Assembly: GCF_037126465.1 (NCBI RefSeq)
Contig: NC_088201.1
Location: forward strand, 141,052,376-141,116,375
Direction: 5' to 3'
Source of the DNA: Ornithodoros turicata
Taxonomy: Eukaryota > Arthropoda > Arachnida > Ixodida > Argasidae
Length of the DNA: 64,000 nt
Below are positions 11,195 through 22,512 of the stretch, one piece after another. Every line of letters starts with the position of its first letter. Within the stretch, counting starts at the first letter, position 1. The position numbers and the translations under genes were made by a program. Below the pieces are notes generated by a model. That model saw nothing but the letters and a program-made list of their open reading frames with translations. It did no database searches and was not told where the DNA came from.

Positions 11195-11790
11195 TTACTG
11201 TTTCTGGAAGACACCGAAATACTCTTAAAATACCGATACCGAAATGCTGTTAAAAGGGATTAATGCCTCATCGCCTAGCAATAGGGCAGGGTGAAGAGGC
11301 AAATGATGTGCATAAAAACCTCTAAAGTGATGTAGACAGTGGGCCGCATAATGAGGACACGAAATGAGTACATGTATGACAGAGAGAACTTCACCACAGT
11401 GCTCGCACTGAGGAGGCTCCTCTCCACGAAGTAGAAACCCATGAGTGATGAATGTATGTCCTATGCGTAGCCTTGATAGTACAACACTCAGCAGGCGATT
11501 TGCTGAACCTTCTTTGTGTCTTTGGATGTTCGGTTTAATGAGATGGAGCTTGTTATACGTTTGGGTGTCCCAGAAGCTTTGCCAGTTTGTATAAATTGAT
11601 TGCATTAATGTATATCCAATGTCCTGTAAGGGTAATTCAAATGGGGTAACGTCACTAGAAACTGCAGCTACAGCAGCCTTGTCTGCCAATTCATTGCCCT
11701 GTATGACAATGTGGCTGGGCACCCAGCATAATATTACAGAATATCCTTTCTTGTTTATCGTGTGGGCTCCCTGTGGAATGCCAACGTTTC
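11195..11790 (-). pseudogene. LINE remnant: RNase H end and C-terminal zinc knuckle
   Basis: Reading on the minus strand from about 11790, the translation has a VPSH-like start (PSHIVIQGNELADKAA), the usual end of the RNase H domain of I/Jockey-type LINEs with the His and Asp of that motif. Then comes SRLRIGHTFITHG and a CX2CX9HX4C-like knuckle (CEHCGEVLSVIHVLISC), which is typical of the last part of these polyproteins. The upstream part (reverse transcriptase) is missing, so this is a 5'-truncated copy. The frame is open for 165 codons from about 11722. Confidence 0.75.
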
Positions 11791-11854
11791 ATGGCAACAT
11801 ACGTGACTGTGCTTAACCAATCTGCACATACCGATATCTGCTGGTAAGTTAGCC

Positions 11855-12300
11855 CTAGAGGACACCACATACACCATACCTGGGAAGCTTCCTTAGTATG
11901 CCGCGATCAAATAGATCAAATGTTTTTTTTAAGTCAATAAATATTTCCATAGTCAGCAGCTTCTGATCATTGTTTTGTCTTATGTCTTCTGTTGCATTCA
12001 CAAGGGCTGACTCGGTTGATTTTACTGTACGGAAACCAAACTGAAGAGGTGTCAATAACTTGCGATAATCAAGGAAATGCTGCCAGCACTTTAGGATTAG
12101 GATTTTCTCAATCTTGCTCAGGTCCGGAAGAATAGCTATAGGTCTGTAGTTCTGAACCCCTTGTTTACAACTTTTTTTGTAGATAGGTGTGACACGTTTG
12201 CTCCTTTGGACTCTGATTTCGTTGACAAGGGTTGCCATAGGTCATGAGAGCTGCCTGACAAATTCATTTGAGACCCGATCGCAGCGGACGGAACCTCTAT
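11855..12300 (-). pseudogene. LINE reverse transcriptase fragment (CR1/L2/Jockey type)
   Basis: The minus-strand translation carries RT fingers motifs: QNYRPIAILPDLSKIEKI, LTPLQFGFRTVKSTESAL and the first palm motif with IFIDLKKTFDLFDRGIL, where FDL replaces the usual FDT/FDA. The frame is open for 127 codons and then lost before the YADD motif. The motif style (NYRPI, QFGFR) differs from the neighbouring RNase H fragment, so I infer two different elements placed next to each other. Confidence 0.75.
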
Positions 12301-15300
12301 GGCTGTTAATTATCTGCTCAATTTCGTGGGGATCTGTATGAGCAAGAAAAAAAGTGTTAGGTATGTTCCAGCTTGATCATAAGGGTCCGGTTACAAAAGG
12401 CAACTATAGTGGTTCAAACCTCTTATTTCTAAACAGTTCAGTCCATGAACCAGCTGAATAACATGAACTTGCATCTATCGGAATGATCCATGTTATGTCT
12501 ATTGCACTAGAACATTTTTTTGTTATATTTCATTTTGTGTGGTACACTGAGGCAGGGGATTGCAATGCCCATGGCAGATATTTGGGATGGGTTAACATGG
12601 GCACTCTGGTGCGGAGAATGGGCAACGTGCACAAGTGAATTAGACGTTCTCCTCCTACCACGGTATGGTAAACTTACTTGCACTATGATGTTCAGAGCAT
12701 TCACTGTACCACTATCTGACACTCTGCATATATTTTAACAGTAACTGAAAGACATGCACCCTGCTGCCATAGCAAATAGCAAGCATAACTTCAATTCTTT
12801 AAACTTGCACTACTATAGCATGTAGCTTTCATCTTGCGTAGTAATCAGTCCTGAGCGTATTAAATGATGATGCCCTGCTCATGAAACAACAAGTGGTAAA
12901 CACTGCCACCACCTCCCAAAATCAGCAAAGCCATCACCTGTGAATGAAGAGAGGGAGGGAGATTATGGATTTAGTGACAGAAAGGCGGCAAAGGCCAAAG
13001 AGGGCCAGAACCATGGTGAGTGTGTGCGAGATGAGGATGACAGAGAGAGGAGGAGGACAATAACAAGTGAGCGTGGCAGTTAAAAGCTATCTACAGGTAT
13101 GGGCGATGAGATGATCCAGGATATGTGAGATTTACAGGATGAGTCAGGTGATAAAGGGTAAAAGCGGAGCAATGCTGGAACAATCTTCATCTGACTAAAT
13201 AACCAACACATTGTCAAAAACTGGATAAATTATCAAACGGCACAAGAGGGGTATCACCTAGTAGAAGGGCTCGGTGGCTGGAGTGAATGAAGATAATGTA
13301 GAAGGCGGCGTAGGCTACATTCTTCATATGTCAGTCCGACAAAGTAATTGCTTACAATGACATTTGCCAGTACCACTTTATTTAAAATCTGATGATGTAT
13401 ATGCTCTTTTGTCGCACTATGAATGCTTATGAGTAGCCACAAAGATTGTGCTCTTGAGGTTGCAGTTATTGGCCTCACTGGACCTTATGTTACCAGCAAA
13501 GTATTCTGTAGAGTACCCAGCTCTTTTTCACCAAGTGCGAAACCTGGCTTCCTAGTAAAAGTCTTTCACACTCTGCCTAGGCGTTCGGTACATTGCCAAA
13601 GCCGCTTTGGGCAACGATGAAAAATGTTTCTTCTTGCACTTGTTGACGAATGAAGTCTCTGCTTTTTGTTATTGTTGGTGAGTTTTGGTGTATATTTTTT
13701 GTGTAAGCACGCGACCAGAGTGGATTCTCCCATAGAGTGTTCATCTGTCGTGACTTGATTAGTTTCGGGTATCTTTTTGCATGAACACAGGGTCAGAGTA
13801 GCTGCAAGTACACTGTTCATGTGTAGTTACTGACTTAGGTAGTCTTGTTTATTTTTGCATGACAAAAACAAAACATTTTTGCACTTTTCCTGCCGCAGGG
13901 TACACATTCTGTACATATTCATTAGGATGCCTACAGAATGTACGAAATGCATTTCATTTCATACTTATATGGCTGATTTCGAATAGTTCATAAAATGCCT
14001 TTGGGGCACTTAAGCCGGCAGGGCACTTTGCCTGAAACGTACGTATTATGACGAAGAAGTGTCTGCGTCGTGCAACAATCAGATCAACACACTGATTCTA
14101 TTAACTTGCATCCTACATAGGTGACCTTTAAATCCTTGAGTAGTTCGTAGTGAACCTGTCTCTCTCTCTCTCTCCACTGTTCCTGCCTGCTATTTCTACT
14201 GCTATTAAGTCTTATACGTGTTTTGCCTGTGTACGCACCTTTGCATTTTTCCATTTCATTTTTTTTTTATTTTTACTCTCCTCCTACTCTTACACACACA
14301 TGTGGCTGTGTCATTCTCAATATCCCGTTTCTTCGACAAACTTGAGTACACTTCATACTGTTGAGCACAAAACAAGTGAGATGCTTCATAGAACAAATAC
14401 ATCGCGTTACCTGATGTGATGCAGACATGATGTAGAAATGCTTGTGATTAAGATTGTGCCAGGGTGCTCAGTCGCTCGCATTGCCTCCGCTTTTTGCAAA
14501 CAAGTGTGCCACATATGTTTAATATTTTAATGTAGCAACTTATTGAAAGCACCCACGTCTTGTCACTCGACAACAACGCGTTTTGAAAGCCTCTACAAAG
14601 CGTAAAACGCCTTCGACTTGGGAGCGCTCAAAAAAGAAAACAAACTGAGTGGTTGGGCACCACCTGGCACTTGGAGCAGCGAATGGCTTATGATTATTCC
14701 ACGCCGTTGTGTTTTCGTGTGGGACAGTTCGTGTAACTAACCAGACCACGCTACTCAAACCATGCACAAATCCGACCATGAGACTAAACAAGTGAACGGC
14801 CATGTGTATCTTGCTTCTTAAAAATAATAATTCAAAATAAAGATCGTGGCGTAACAACCATCTCCCGAACCGTCACCAGCGCAGGCAGCATAACTTGAAA
14901 CTCCACTCAACACCGGCGTTTTCCGAGGCGCTGTTACACGCTGTACACAGTCACACGGTATCCACCGAATTGGAATGATGATATATGATGAATTCACCCA
15001 CAACAGAACAGTAAACATCTAAACATTAGCCGATGTGGCACACCGCTTCATTGACACACGCGCACAAATAACAGCTCTCTCGCATGACGACAAGCACACT
15101 AAGAATAACTAACATCTTGTCCGTGTAGCTGTTTCATGGTAAGAAGCATATTTTGGACCGAAAAGCCGAAGAAAAGAAAATTGCAGCTAAAGTGGCACGT
15201 CTCATCAGTCAACACAAAACACATATGACGTTTGGAACTATTTTTTGCCGCGGTTTTACGCTGTCACAAGGTTCATCCGGGTTCGGCCAAGCCGCGACGA

Positions 15301-15340
15301 ATGGAAGTTGATCACTATTTTTCAGAGCGCACAACTACAC
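12301..15340. other. 3-kb stretch with no recognisable gene
   Basis: Only short open frames without known motifs on either strand. Contains a TC microsatellite at about 14158-14173. Nothing else could be supported. Confidence 0.5.
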
Positions 15341-15344
15341 CCCC

Positions 15345-15550
15345 GTTGGCAGCCATACCACATGACTACAGCGACCAATCAAATCGGGTGGATTCTGAAC
15401 AGTTCATTTTTAACGATATATTGTTAACCGTAGATTTTTGAGAATTTATTGTTAAAGGTGGGGGGGATAGTTACGCGATTTATTTTTAACGGTGGATTCT
15501 TAACCGTATATTCTGGACGTTTTATTTTTAACGGTTTCAAATAGGTTACA
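15345..15550 (+). repeat. Tip module, first copy, upstream of polymerase
   Basis: Runs from a GCCATACCACATGACTACAG-like block through GATTCTGAACAGTTCATTTT and a set of TTTATTTTTAACGG-like blocks to a poly-C stretch. Nearly the same order of blocks is found at about 15800-16035 and, inverted, at 1645-1885. The AT-rich units contain TTAACGG...CCGTTAA pairs able to form small hairpins. Confidence 0.7.
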
Positions 15551-15569
15551 CCCCCCCCCCTCCCGCGTT

Positions 15570-15780
15570 ATTTCGCTTGACAAAGTATCGACCGGCACTG
15601 TTGCAGTGCTGAGCGCTCGTTCGTTCGTGCGTGTGCTCTTAGTTCGTTTTAAACAGACGTTCAAGTGAAGTACGCTTGCTTCGCGTACAAAGTATGGAAG
15701 TCCGGTGTACGAAGTATACTCATGGCAGGAGTCCAATTAAATTCGCCGACTTTGGGACTATTTGTCGAAGCGGATTGTCT
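15570..15780 (+). pseudogene. Duplicated 5' segment of the polymerase gene, copy 1
   Basis: About 200 bp (TTATTTCGCTTGACAAAG to ATTTGTCGAAGCGG) repeat at 16190-16395 with roughly 90% identity by eye. In the frame used by the polymerase, both copies encode a segment ending KFADFGTICRSG. Copy 1 then runs into another tip module and not into the polymerase body, so it is a detached 5' piece. Confidence 0.7.
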
Positions 15781-15794
15781 ATTTCACTCTCGGC

Positions 15795-16035
15795 CATACC
15801 ACGTAGCAGTAGCAACCGTATGGGTTTTGGGGGAATCTGAAACGGTTCATTTTTAACGACATATTGTTAACCAGGGATTCCTTAGCGTTTTTTTTCTACA
15901 CGGGGATATTCGAGCGATTATTTTTGTGCGTTGATCTTTAAGCACATATTCTGGGCAATTTATTATGAACTGTGGCTACTTACGCGTTTATTTTTGAAAT
16001 ATTATTTTTAATGGTTTCAAACGGGATACCCCCAC
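15795..16035 (+). repeat. Tip module, second copy
   Basis: Begins with CGGCCATACCACGTAGCAG and GGGGAATCTGAAACGGTTCA, followed by TTTTTAACG-type units, and ends ATTTTTAATGGTTTCAAACG before a C-rich run. It matches the reverse complement of 1645-1885 over most of its length. The following 150 bp (16036-16187) looks like an unrelated insertion and contains TTTAATAAA. Confidence 0.7.
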
Positions 16036-16689
16036 CCTCTACCAAGTGATCTGTCATATCTGCCATATTTGTTCTGTGTGTGTTGTTCCTATGTTTTCCT
16101 TTCTAGTGTAGAAAAGTCTATGCATTTCCCCCTTTCCTTTTCTTTAATAAACATATCCCCCCCTATGCATTATATGCACGTCCCAGCTTATTTCGCTTGA
16201 CAAAGCATCCACTGGAACTGTGGCAGTGCTGAGCGCTCGTCCGTTCGTGCGTGTGCTCTGAGTTCGCTTTACACTGACGTTCAAGTGAAGTACGCTTGCT
16301 TCGCGTACGAAGTATGGAAGTCCGATGTACGAAGTATACTCATGGCAGGACTGCAATTAAATTCGCCGACTTTGGGACTATTTGTCGAAGCGGCCATACC
16401 GGAATGATGAGTCGGAATGGTCGGGTGTTCTGCAAGAAATGCACTCGTCGATCTTGTACAAATGATTCACTAATCAGGCATCGTCGTGTGTGTAGGAACT
16501 TGAAGGAAATCATCTTAGAGTTTCCTCCACATGAAAAAAACATGATAAAATTTAATCAATATTCCAACATGTTCGCTTATCCTTATGTGATAGGACTTGA
16601 CACTGAGTCCATTCTGGGCCCTAATACAATAGTCAAAAATGCCGTACCACGCCACGTAATGAGCTGATTTTGTGCAGTTCTTGTACGAA

Positions 16690-16900
16690 CTTACGATCCG
16701 CATCGGACATTCCCACCAACACGATCACGTTCAGCATCGCCATCGCCGCTCCGATCATTCCCGGCATCTCTCATCGTCATCACTCATCATTGTCACCACT
16801 CATATTAGACCCCCTAGTTATGGGGTAGCGTTCCACTCCTATACAGTGGAAAACCTCCCCACTTCATCATCAAAATATATATGTTGTTGTTGTTACGACT
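16690..16900 (+). mobile_element. Short retroelement 3' end inserted in the polymerase
   Basis: The stretch from about 16690 is C-rich and out of character with the polymerase. It ends in GGGGTAGCGTTCCACTCC, CATCATCAAAATATATATG and a TTGTTGTTGTT tail. The LINE 3' end at 44425-44530 (minus strand) has a similar layout: GGGGTAGAGTATCGCCCC, then AATAAAGTTGTTG. I infer insertion of a LINE or SINE tail of that type. The left boundary is uncertain. Confidence 0.45.
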
Positions 16901-18214
16901 CGCAGATCATTCCAAAGGATGTGGACTTGGGGCCTGATGCAGGTTCAAATTCTGTAGAGTATATCATGCTTCTACACGACATCACAGCAATGTATAACAG
17001 CGAACCAGCACCTATAAATTTGTCGGCTGAGCAGTAAACACAATGCAGCTACTCAGTGTGAGTACTGCGGTGTTCTCTTTCATCGAGCTCACCCGAAAAC
17101 TTGTCGTCACGACCACACTAGGTATGATGGCCCAAACTTTTTAGCCTCTTTGTGCAATCAATGCGATGTCGGTTGTGCAAATAAGGGCAAGGTACCGGTG
17201 TTGGTTCACAATTTGGCCTACGACATTTCTTCTCTGCTTCGTGACTTCCATGCCATGAAATAAAAAAAAAAACACCCAGATTTATTGCGACAACTAGGGA
17301 AAAAATACGGAACTTTGAGTATGGTAATTTCATTTGCCGTGACACTACTCAGTATTTGAATCAATGACTCTCCTGTCTTGTTGACAGTTTAATGGTTTCT
17401 GAGGGTGTTCAGGCATTCAACTGTCTGAAGCAGGTATATGGCGAAGATTTTCTTCGTCTGACTCGGAAAGGTGTCTTACCGTATTCTTACATTAGGAGCT
17501 TTGATGTGTACAAGGAAGAAAGGCTTCCACCCACGGAAGCTCTTTTTAATGATCTAACTAGGACACCTGTGAGCGACGATGACTATGCCTATGCACAGGA
17601 TATATTTAATCACTTTTCTTGCAGGACCCTCGCCGATTACAACTTTTATTTGTTATGTGACGCACTGTTGTTGATGGATGTAAGGCAGCATTTTAGGTTT
17701 CTATCCTTGAACACATATGGGTTGGAAGTGCTTCGCTTTGTGAGTTATCCAGGTTTCAGGTGGCAGGCTGCTCTGAAGCACACTTCGGCGGAAACAGAGC
17801 TCTTCACTGGTAAAGAAATGTACCGTACAATTGAGGACTCCATTTGTGAGGCATTTGCCAACACTCATAACGCTATGCTCGAGCTAACAATAAGCATTGC
17901 CCTGACTACGATGAAGAAAAACCATCGAGCTATTTGGCCTACTATGATGCCAATTCTTTGTAGGGTGGTTGTCTCACAAAGTGCCTTCCGGTTGGAGGGT
18001 TCGAATGGGTGCCTGAAGAAAAGTTCTCAAGTATCGATTTTGTTGATCACTCAGATGGAATGTAGCTATCGGTTATATATATGTATGTAATCTAGTGTAC
18101 CATCCAGAGTTGCGTGAGAAGACCCGGTATTCCCCGCTGGCGCCGCTTAAGCAGAAGTTGGACTCAAGTTGCCTGTCAACGTACATCAACTAATCGAGCA
18201 GCGTACGAGTCTGG

Positions 18215-18515
18215 AGCCTTTCTGGAGAAATATAGAAGTGTGTAAATTATGTCAACATTAAGTTAGCCATACGAAACAAAACCGACAGAAATATAAAGAG
18301 CCAATATACGTCACCTGCAATGCCTATTTTGATCCGTTAATGTCCGCACGGGACATCCATGAGCGCTACAATGGCGCTGTTTTTCTGTCTCACTTGGTCC
18401 TTCTCTGATACATAAAACGGACCTAAAACGGATGTACATGGGACGTCCGAACGTCCGTTCTCGGATATTCCCCGGACAGCCATAGGAGTGCAATGTGTTG
18501 TTGGGGTAATTACAG
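18215..18515. other. Foreign segment within the polymerase
   Basis: Polymerase similarity stops near 18215 and resumes at about 18530 (TEEKLLPTCMDKTGYVV). The material between contains CGGGACATCCATG and CATGGGACGTCCG, which are near inverse complements, suggesting a small fold-back insertion. No clear target duplication was found. Confidence 0.4.
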
Positions 18516-19689
18516 GACATCCACTGAAGAGAAGTTGCTTCCCACATGTATGGACAAAACAGGGTATGTTGTGCAGTATCGCTTGCTAGGATTGTACTAT
18601 AGCTTGGGTATGAAAGTGAGCAAGTTTCATAAGATACTAAAATTCAAGCAGAGTAAGATAATTCAACCACATATCACGACGAACGTTGAGAGTCGTAGAG
18701 CAGCACAAACAGAGTTTGAGAAGAGTTTGATGAAGCTCTCTATAAATAGTATTTTTGGAAGAAATCGTCTTAATCCTTCTCGTTTCAGGAACATTAAGGT
18801 AGCATTTAGTCTAGAGGAGGCTGAGCGGTATAGCAGTTCAAATGACTATATTCATTTCGAAATTCTCTCTGAGAATGGTGTGTTGTATGAGATGAAAAAA
18901 AGAACTATCAAATGGTAACTTCCCATTGCAGATTGGATTCTGCGTGCTCGAGCACTCAAAGTATGTCATGTATGAGTTCCTCTATTGTACTCTACAGAGC
19001 AAGCTCTCCTGTACAGTCATTCCCATGTACACAGACACTGATAGTTTTATTCTAGAGTTGATGACTGACGATTATGAGTGTGAACTGAAGAAAATTGCAG
19101 ATGAACATCTGGACCTGTCATCATATCCTGGAGATCATACATTGTACAGTGACAAAACTAAGGGTAAGTTGTTTAGATTCAAGTGTGAGACTGGCGGTCG
19201 TATAATTGAGGAGATGGTTGCTCTAAAGGCTAAAATGTATTCGATAAAGTTGGTTGGTGATGATCAAATAGATAGAGCAAAAGGAGTTAAGAAGCATATA
19301 CTCCGTAAGCATTTGCTTCATGATGTGTATAAAAATGCGTTGTTCAATAGTGAAAAGGTATCTCATGTGCAAAGACCAATATGTAGCAAACGTCAGTGCA
19401 TGTGTACGTTGGAGAACACGAAGCTTGCTCTCATGCCCTATGATGGTAAACATTATCAACTCAATACCATCGATTCATACCCACATGGAAGCTGCCAAAT
19501 CAACGAAGAAAATGTGTGAGTATGTTCTGTTCTCTTGATTCAATTGCCATCCTGTAGTATCTTTCTTGTCCTGTATGTTTCTTCTGTTTCAGGTGTCAAG
19601 GTTTTTCCACTGGGGTTTTCTCCTTCACGCAAATTGACAACGCAATTGGCAATCCCCAGTACCATTGGGTTTAATTGGCATTAATAAAA

Positions 19690-20540
19690 TATTTTTCACT
19701 TGTACAAATGTGTATGTCTGTTGATTGCATGTCTTGAGTCGTGAGGAGAAAATATGCTATGTTAAGTGGGGTAGGAAAACACTCCTCGTTCGGGGATGTA
19801 ATGAATGACGTGGATAGGAAATAAGGTGCATTTTCGTTGGTGGTTATATATTTGCATGTTCATGCATGTTCAAACGTAACAAGGAAAGCCCCTTTGTACG
19901 CACGAGCGTGAGAGAGAAGGCCTTCTGTTATGCGACGCGCGGCCGCGAAACGCGCAGGGAGGTCTTGGCGTGCGCTCTCCTTGGCGCAGGTGCTACAGAT
20001 ACATGAAAAATCTTCCAATTCCAGGAGATACACGAACTATCCTGCAGTTTAAAATCCCCCTACTACTGATGTGATCACTTGTCAGGTATACGGGTCCTTT
20101 TGGCGGTACTCAGCATTCCATGAGCACACTCCTTGAAATATCTGACCAAACGACCAGCCATATGAAGGGACCTTAGTTTGCCATGGAGATCATCAACAGT
20201 CACAGAGGAAATCACTTTACCTTACTTGGTCGGTGCAAGTACTGCCTGGAACACCACAATCTGAATGGGGCAATTGCTTGGACATTTTCAAGGTGGTACA
20301 GATAAGGCTGTACATCCCGACTGTGATGGTTAGAGTACGGATGTCACGGCACGATAAATTTTGGTTTTATTTGCCTATAAAAGCCAGAAAACCATAATAA
20401 TGCATCACAAATTACAGCACATTTTTTCCTGCTATGGGCTATACGAATGCGGAAAGGAGTGGCTGGGCCCTTCAATGTCGAAAAATGATTCTCCAAACAT
20501 GGGCTCCATGGAAAAATAAACGAAATTACATAGGCGCAAT
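19690..20540. other. Stretch with no recognisable gene
   Basis: No domain-bearing open frame. A GC-rich patch (GACGCGCGGCCGCGAAACGCG) at about 19935 stands out but matches nothing I recognise. Confidence 0.45.
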
Positions 20541-20543
20541 GCA

Positions 20544-22512
20544 TTAAAGGGTCTCTGACCAGAACCTGGTCAATGTCTTTGTTTGTATGGATAACGAACC
20601 TACATGGTGCCTCCAAGTTACAACTGAAACGTTTCGTCTCACGTTGAAACGTTGCGGAGCCGCCAACTATTCCAAACAAGGAGCCGAAAAGCGGTTTCGA
20701 TTTCTGCCCTCAACTCGTGCGATCAGCGCAAAACTCTAGCTATTATGCAGTGGTTTTCCCATGTGTATGACGTCAAACGCCCGCGACGTTTATTGGTGGA
20801 AAGTCCACACCGGAAGTTCGGGTGGTTTCCGCAACTTCCGTATTGCTGGGTGCTTTTGCAATATGGACGCGGAAGCACAGCGGAGTCGATAAGTCAGCTT
20901 TTCAGCTACCTTTCAGCAGCTGAGAGGCACCTGCTACGTGCAGCAGAGTTTGGAGGCCTCGCTTTTGAAATGTTGAGCCGCGAATCGACTTCAGCCTGAA
21001 GAGGAAGTTCCAACGACAGACTATGGTGAGCTAGCTCACCATAGGCAGACTGTTAGATGAGCTTTCAGCATCCATCGCGATGAAGCACATGAACAGTTTG
21101 TGTAAATTTCATGTTTGACGGCGCCGTGTAAAGGGGCCGGAGTGGTCCATTGCATAATAATGCCGAAAGAAGTCGAGTGCTTATGTTGCAAGGAGCTGCT
21201 CTTAAAGTAGCATATTTAGAACTTCGAGGGCAGCACGAACCTAGCGCTCATATTCACAAGTAAGCAGCGTACGCGTGTCTCATGCACAATCATGCTGGTT
21301 GGTTTCAATACAAAATAGTTTTTCTGAACTTTTCGTTATTGTTCGTCACTTATTCAGAAAGAGTGCAGCTGAATTAATACTCGGCGTCCTACTAGCTTTA
21401 GCTTTGTTCAAAGCTTGCGTGTCAAATACAGGAAATAGATACGTACACTACATACCAACAGTTCGTGAGATGGGTGTTGCACAAACTTGCAAAAAAAAAA
21501 AAACAAGATAATCGTTATACCAGTCTGCGCGGTGAACAGGATACGCAAAGCCTTTCCCATAGTAACTACTACATGCTTTAAATACCCAAGATACTAGGTG
21601 GAAGTACCCCCTACAGGGGGTGCCCTTGCAATTTCAGCTGTAGACACATGTCGGCAATGATGTAACTATAATAATGACCCCCCTCCCCCCGAACTTTTTT
21701 CAACACTCCTCCGTGCTTGGGATTCTGGATAAACCACTGTGCTGATTCCTGACACAAAGCACCATCTCATCAGCCTGCTCCGCCTGGTAAGGATTACATT
21801 GGGCTCTCAATTCCACCACAGACACAAATCCAATCCTGTTCTAACGCAGTCCTTTTATCCACCCATTCAGTCAATATGTCGTAAGTGTTGTTCGAACTCT
21901 TACTGTCTGATAGCACCCAAATAGTATTGTTTAAGCACCTCAAGTATTTTAATGATCGTTATGTGGAAGTAAATCAGACTGTTATGCAGGCCACCCTTTG
22001 TGTGACCTTGGTTCCTGCTCTCAGTCCTCCAGAAGTGCTCACCACACCGGTTGACTATCGAAAACCTCAATCTTCCATGCATGATGTAAAACCCCAGTTC
22101 GCTTGCTTCCTAGCCGTTTTTGCATTCTCAATCTTCCTTTTGTGTGCAAAGTGCACACCCAGTTCGAGTAGGATGTAGACCTTGAGCAACCAAGCTTTGT
22201 TTCTTGGGCTGCTCGAATACTCAAATAGGCATGTTTTAGTCAAAGATGATGTAACATGAAATGTGGTTCATATAGTTTATTGTGGCACTCAGATAATATC
22301 TTCATAATATGTCTGCAGAGATTGCTCCAAAATAGCATATGTGATGCAGCGTTATACATTATTGGGCTTCTGCGAAAAATCATGATCCACCTGATACAGA
22401 CGGCAGCCTTTGTAACGCCACTGTTTTGTTTTAGCAGCCACTGTTTTAATATATGCATTTAAAATGCTCCAACTATGAAAGTATCACGAAGTTCTTCATT
22501 TCATTTGTTTAT
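20544..22512 (+). repeat. TTAA-bounded ~1.97-kb unit, tandem copy 1
   Basis: Begins TTAAAGGGTCTCTGACCAG and runs to the next TTAA at 22513, where the same beginning recurs. The whole unit aligns with 22513-24395, including blocks such as TCAAACGCCCGCGACG, ACCGGAAGTTCGGGTGGTTT and TAAATCAGACTGTTATGCAG. Copy 1 has a few extra blocks, for example CACGTTGAAACGTTG near 20640. The open frames (such as 20652-20999) have no known domain and differ between copies. Confidence 0.85.

Larger units (their letters stand above)
16190..19520 (+). pseudogene. Protein-primed family B DNA polymerase, degraded (Polinton/Maverick-like)
   Basis: Broken gene for a DNA polymerase of the protein-primed B family (DNA_pol_B_2 type) found in Polinton/Maverick elements and related viruses. 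In order: a Cys/His zinc-finger-like segment (FCKKCTRRSCTNDSLIRHRR, about 16425-16500), exonuclease motif I (YVIGLDTES, about 16580), a Cys/His cluster (CEYCG...CRHDH...CNQC, 17060-17190), exonuclease motif II (LVHNLAYDISSLL, about 17210), a long intact stretch with GVLPYSYIRSFDVYKEERLP and TLADYNFYLLCDALLLMDV (17392-17860), a degenerate palm motif A region (about 17940-18060), motif B (LMKLSINSIFGR, about 18730), motif C (YTDTDS, about 19030) and a thumb-side ALKAKMYSIK...AKGVKKHIL segment. Frame changes and stops occur near 16668, 17250, 17870 and 18920. A LINE/SINE tail (about 16690-16895) and a foreign segment (about 18215-18515) interrupt it. No integrase, ATPase, protease or capsid gene is nearby. 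An AATAAA signal lies at about 19684. Confidence 0.85.

Noticed and set aside
20652..20999. 115-codon open frame in the duplicated TTAA unit
   Set aside because: The equivalent frame in the second unit is shorter and shifted, so it is not conserved.
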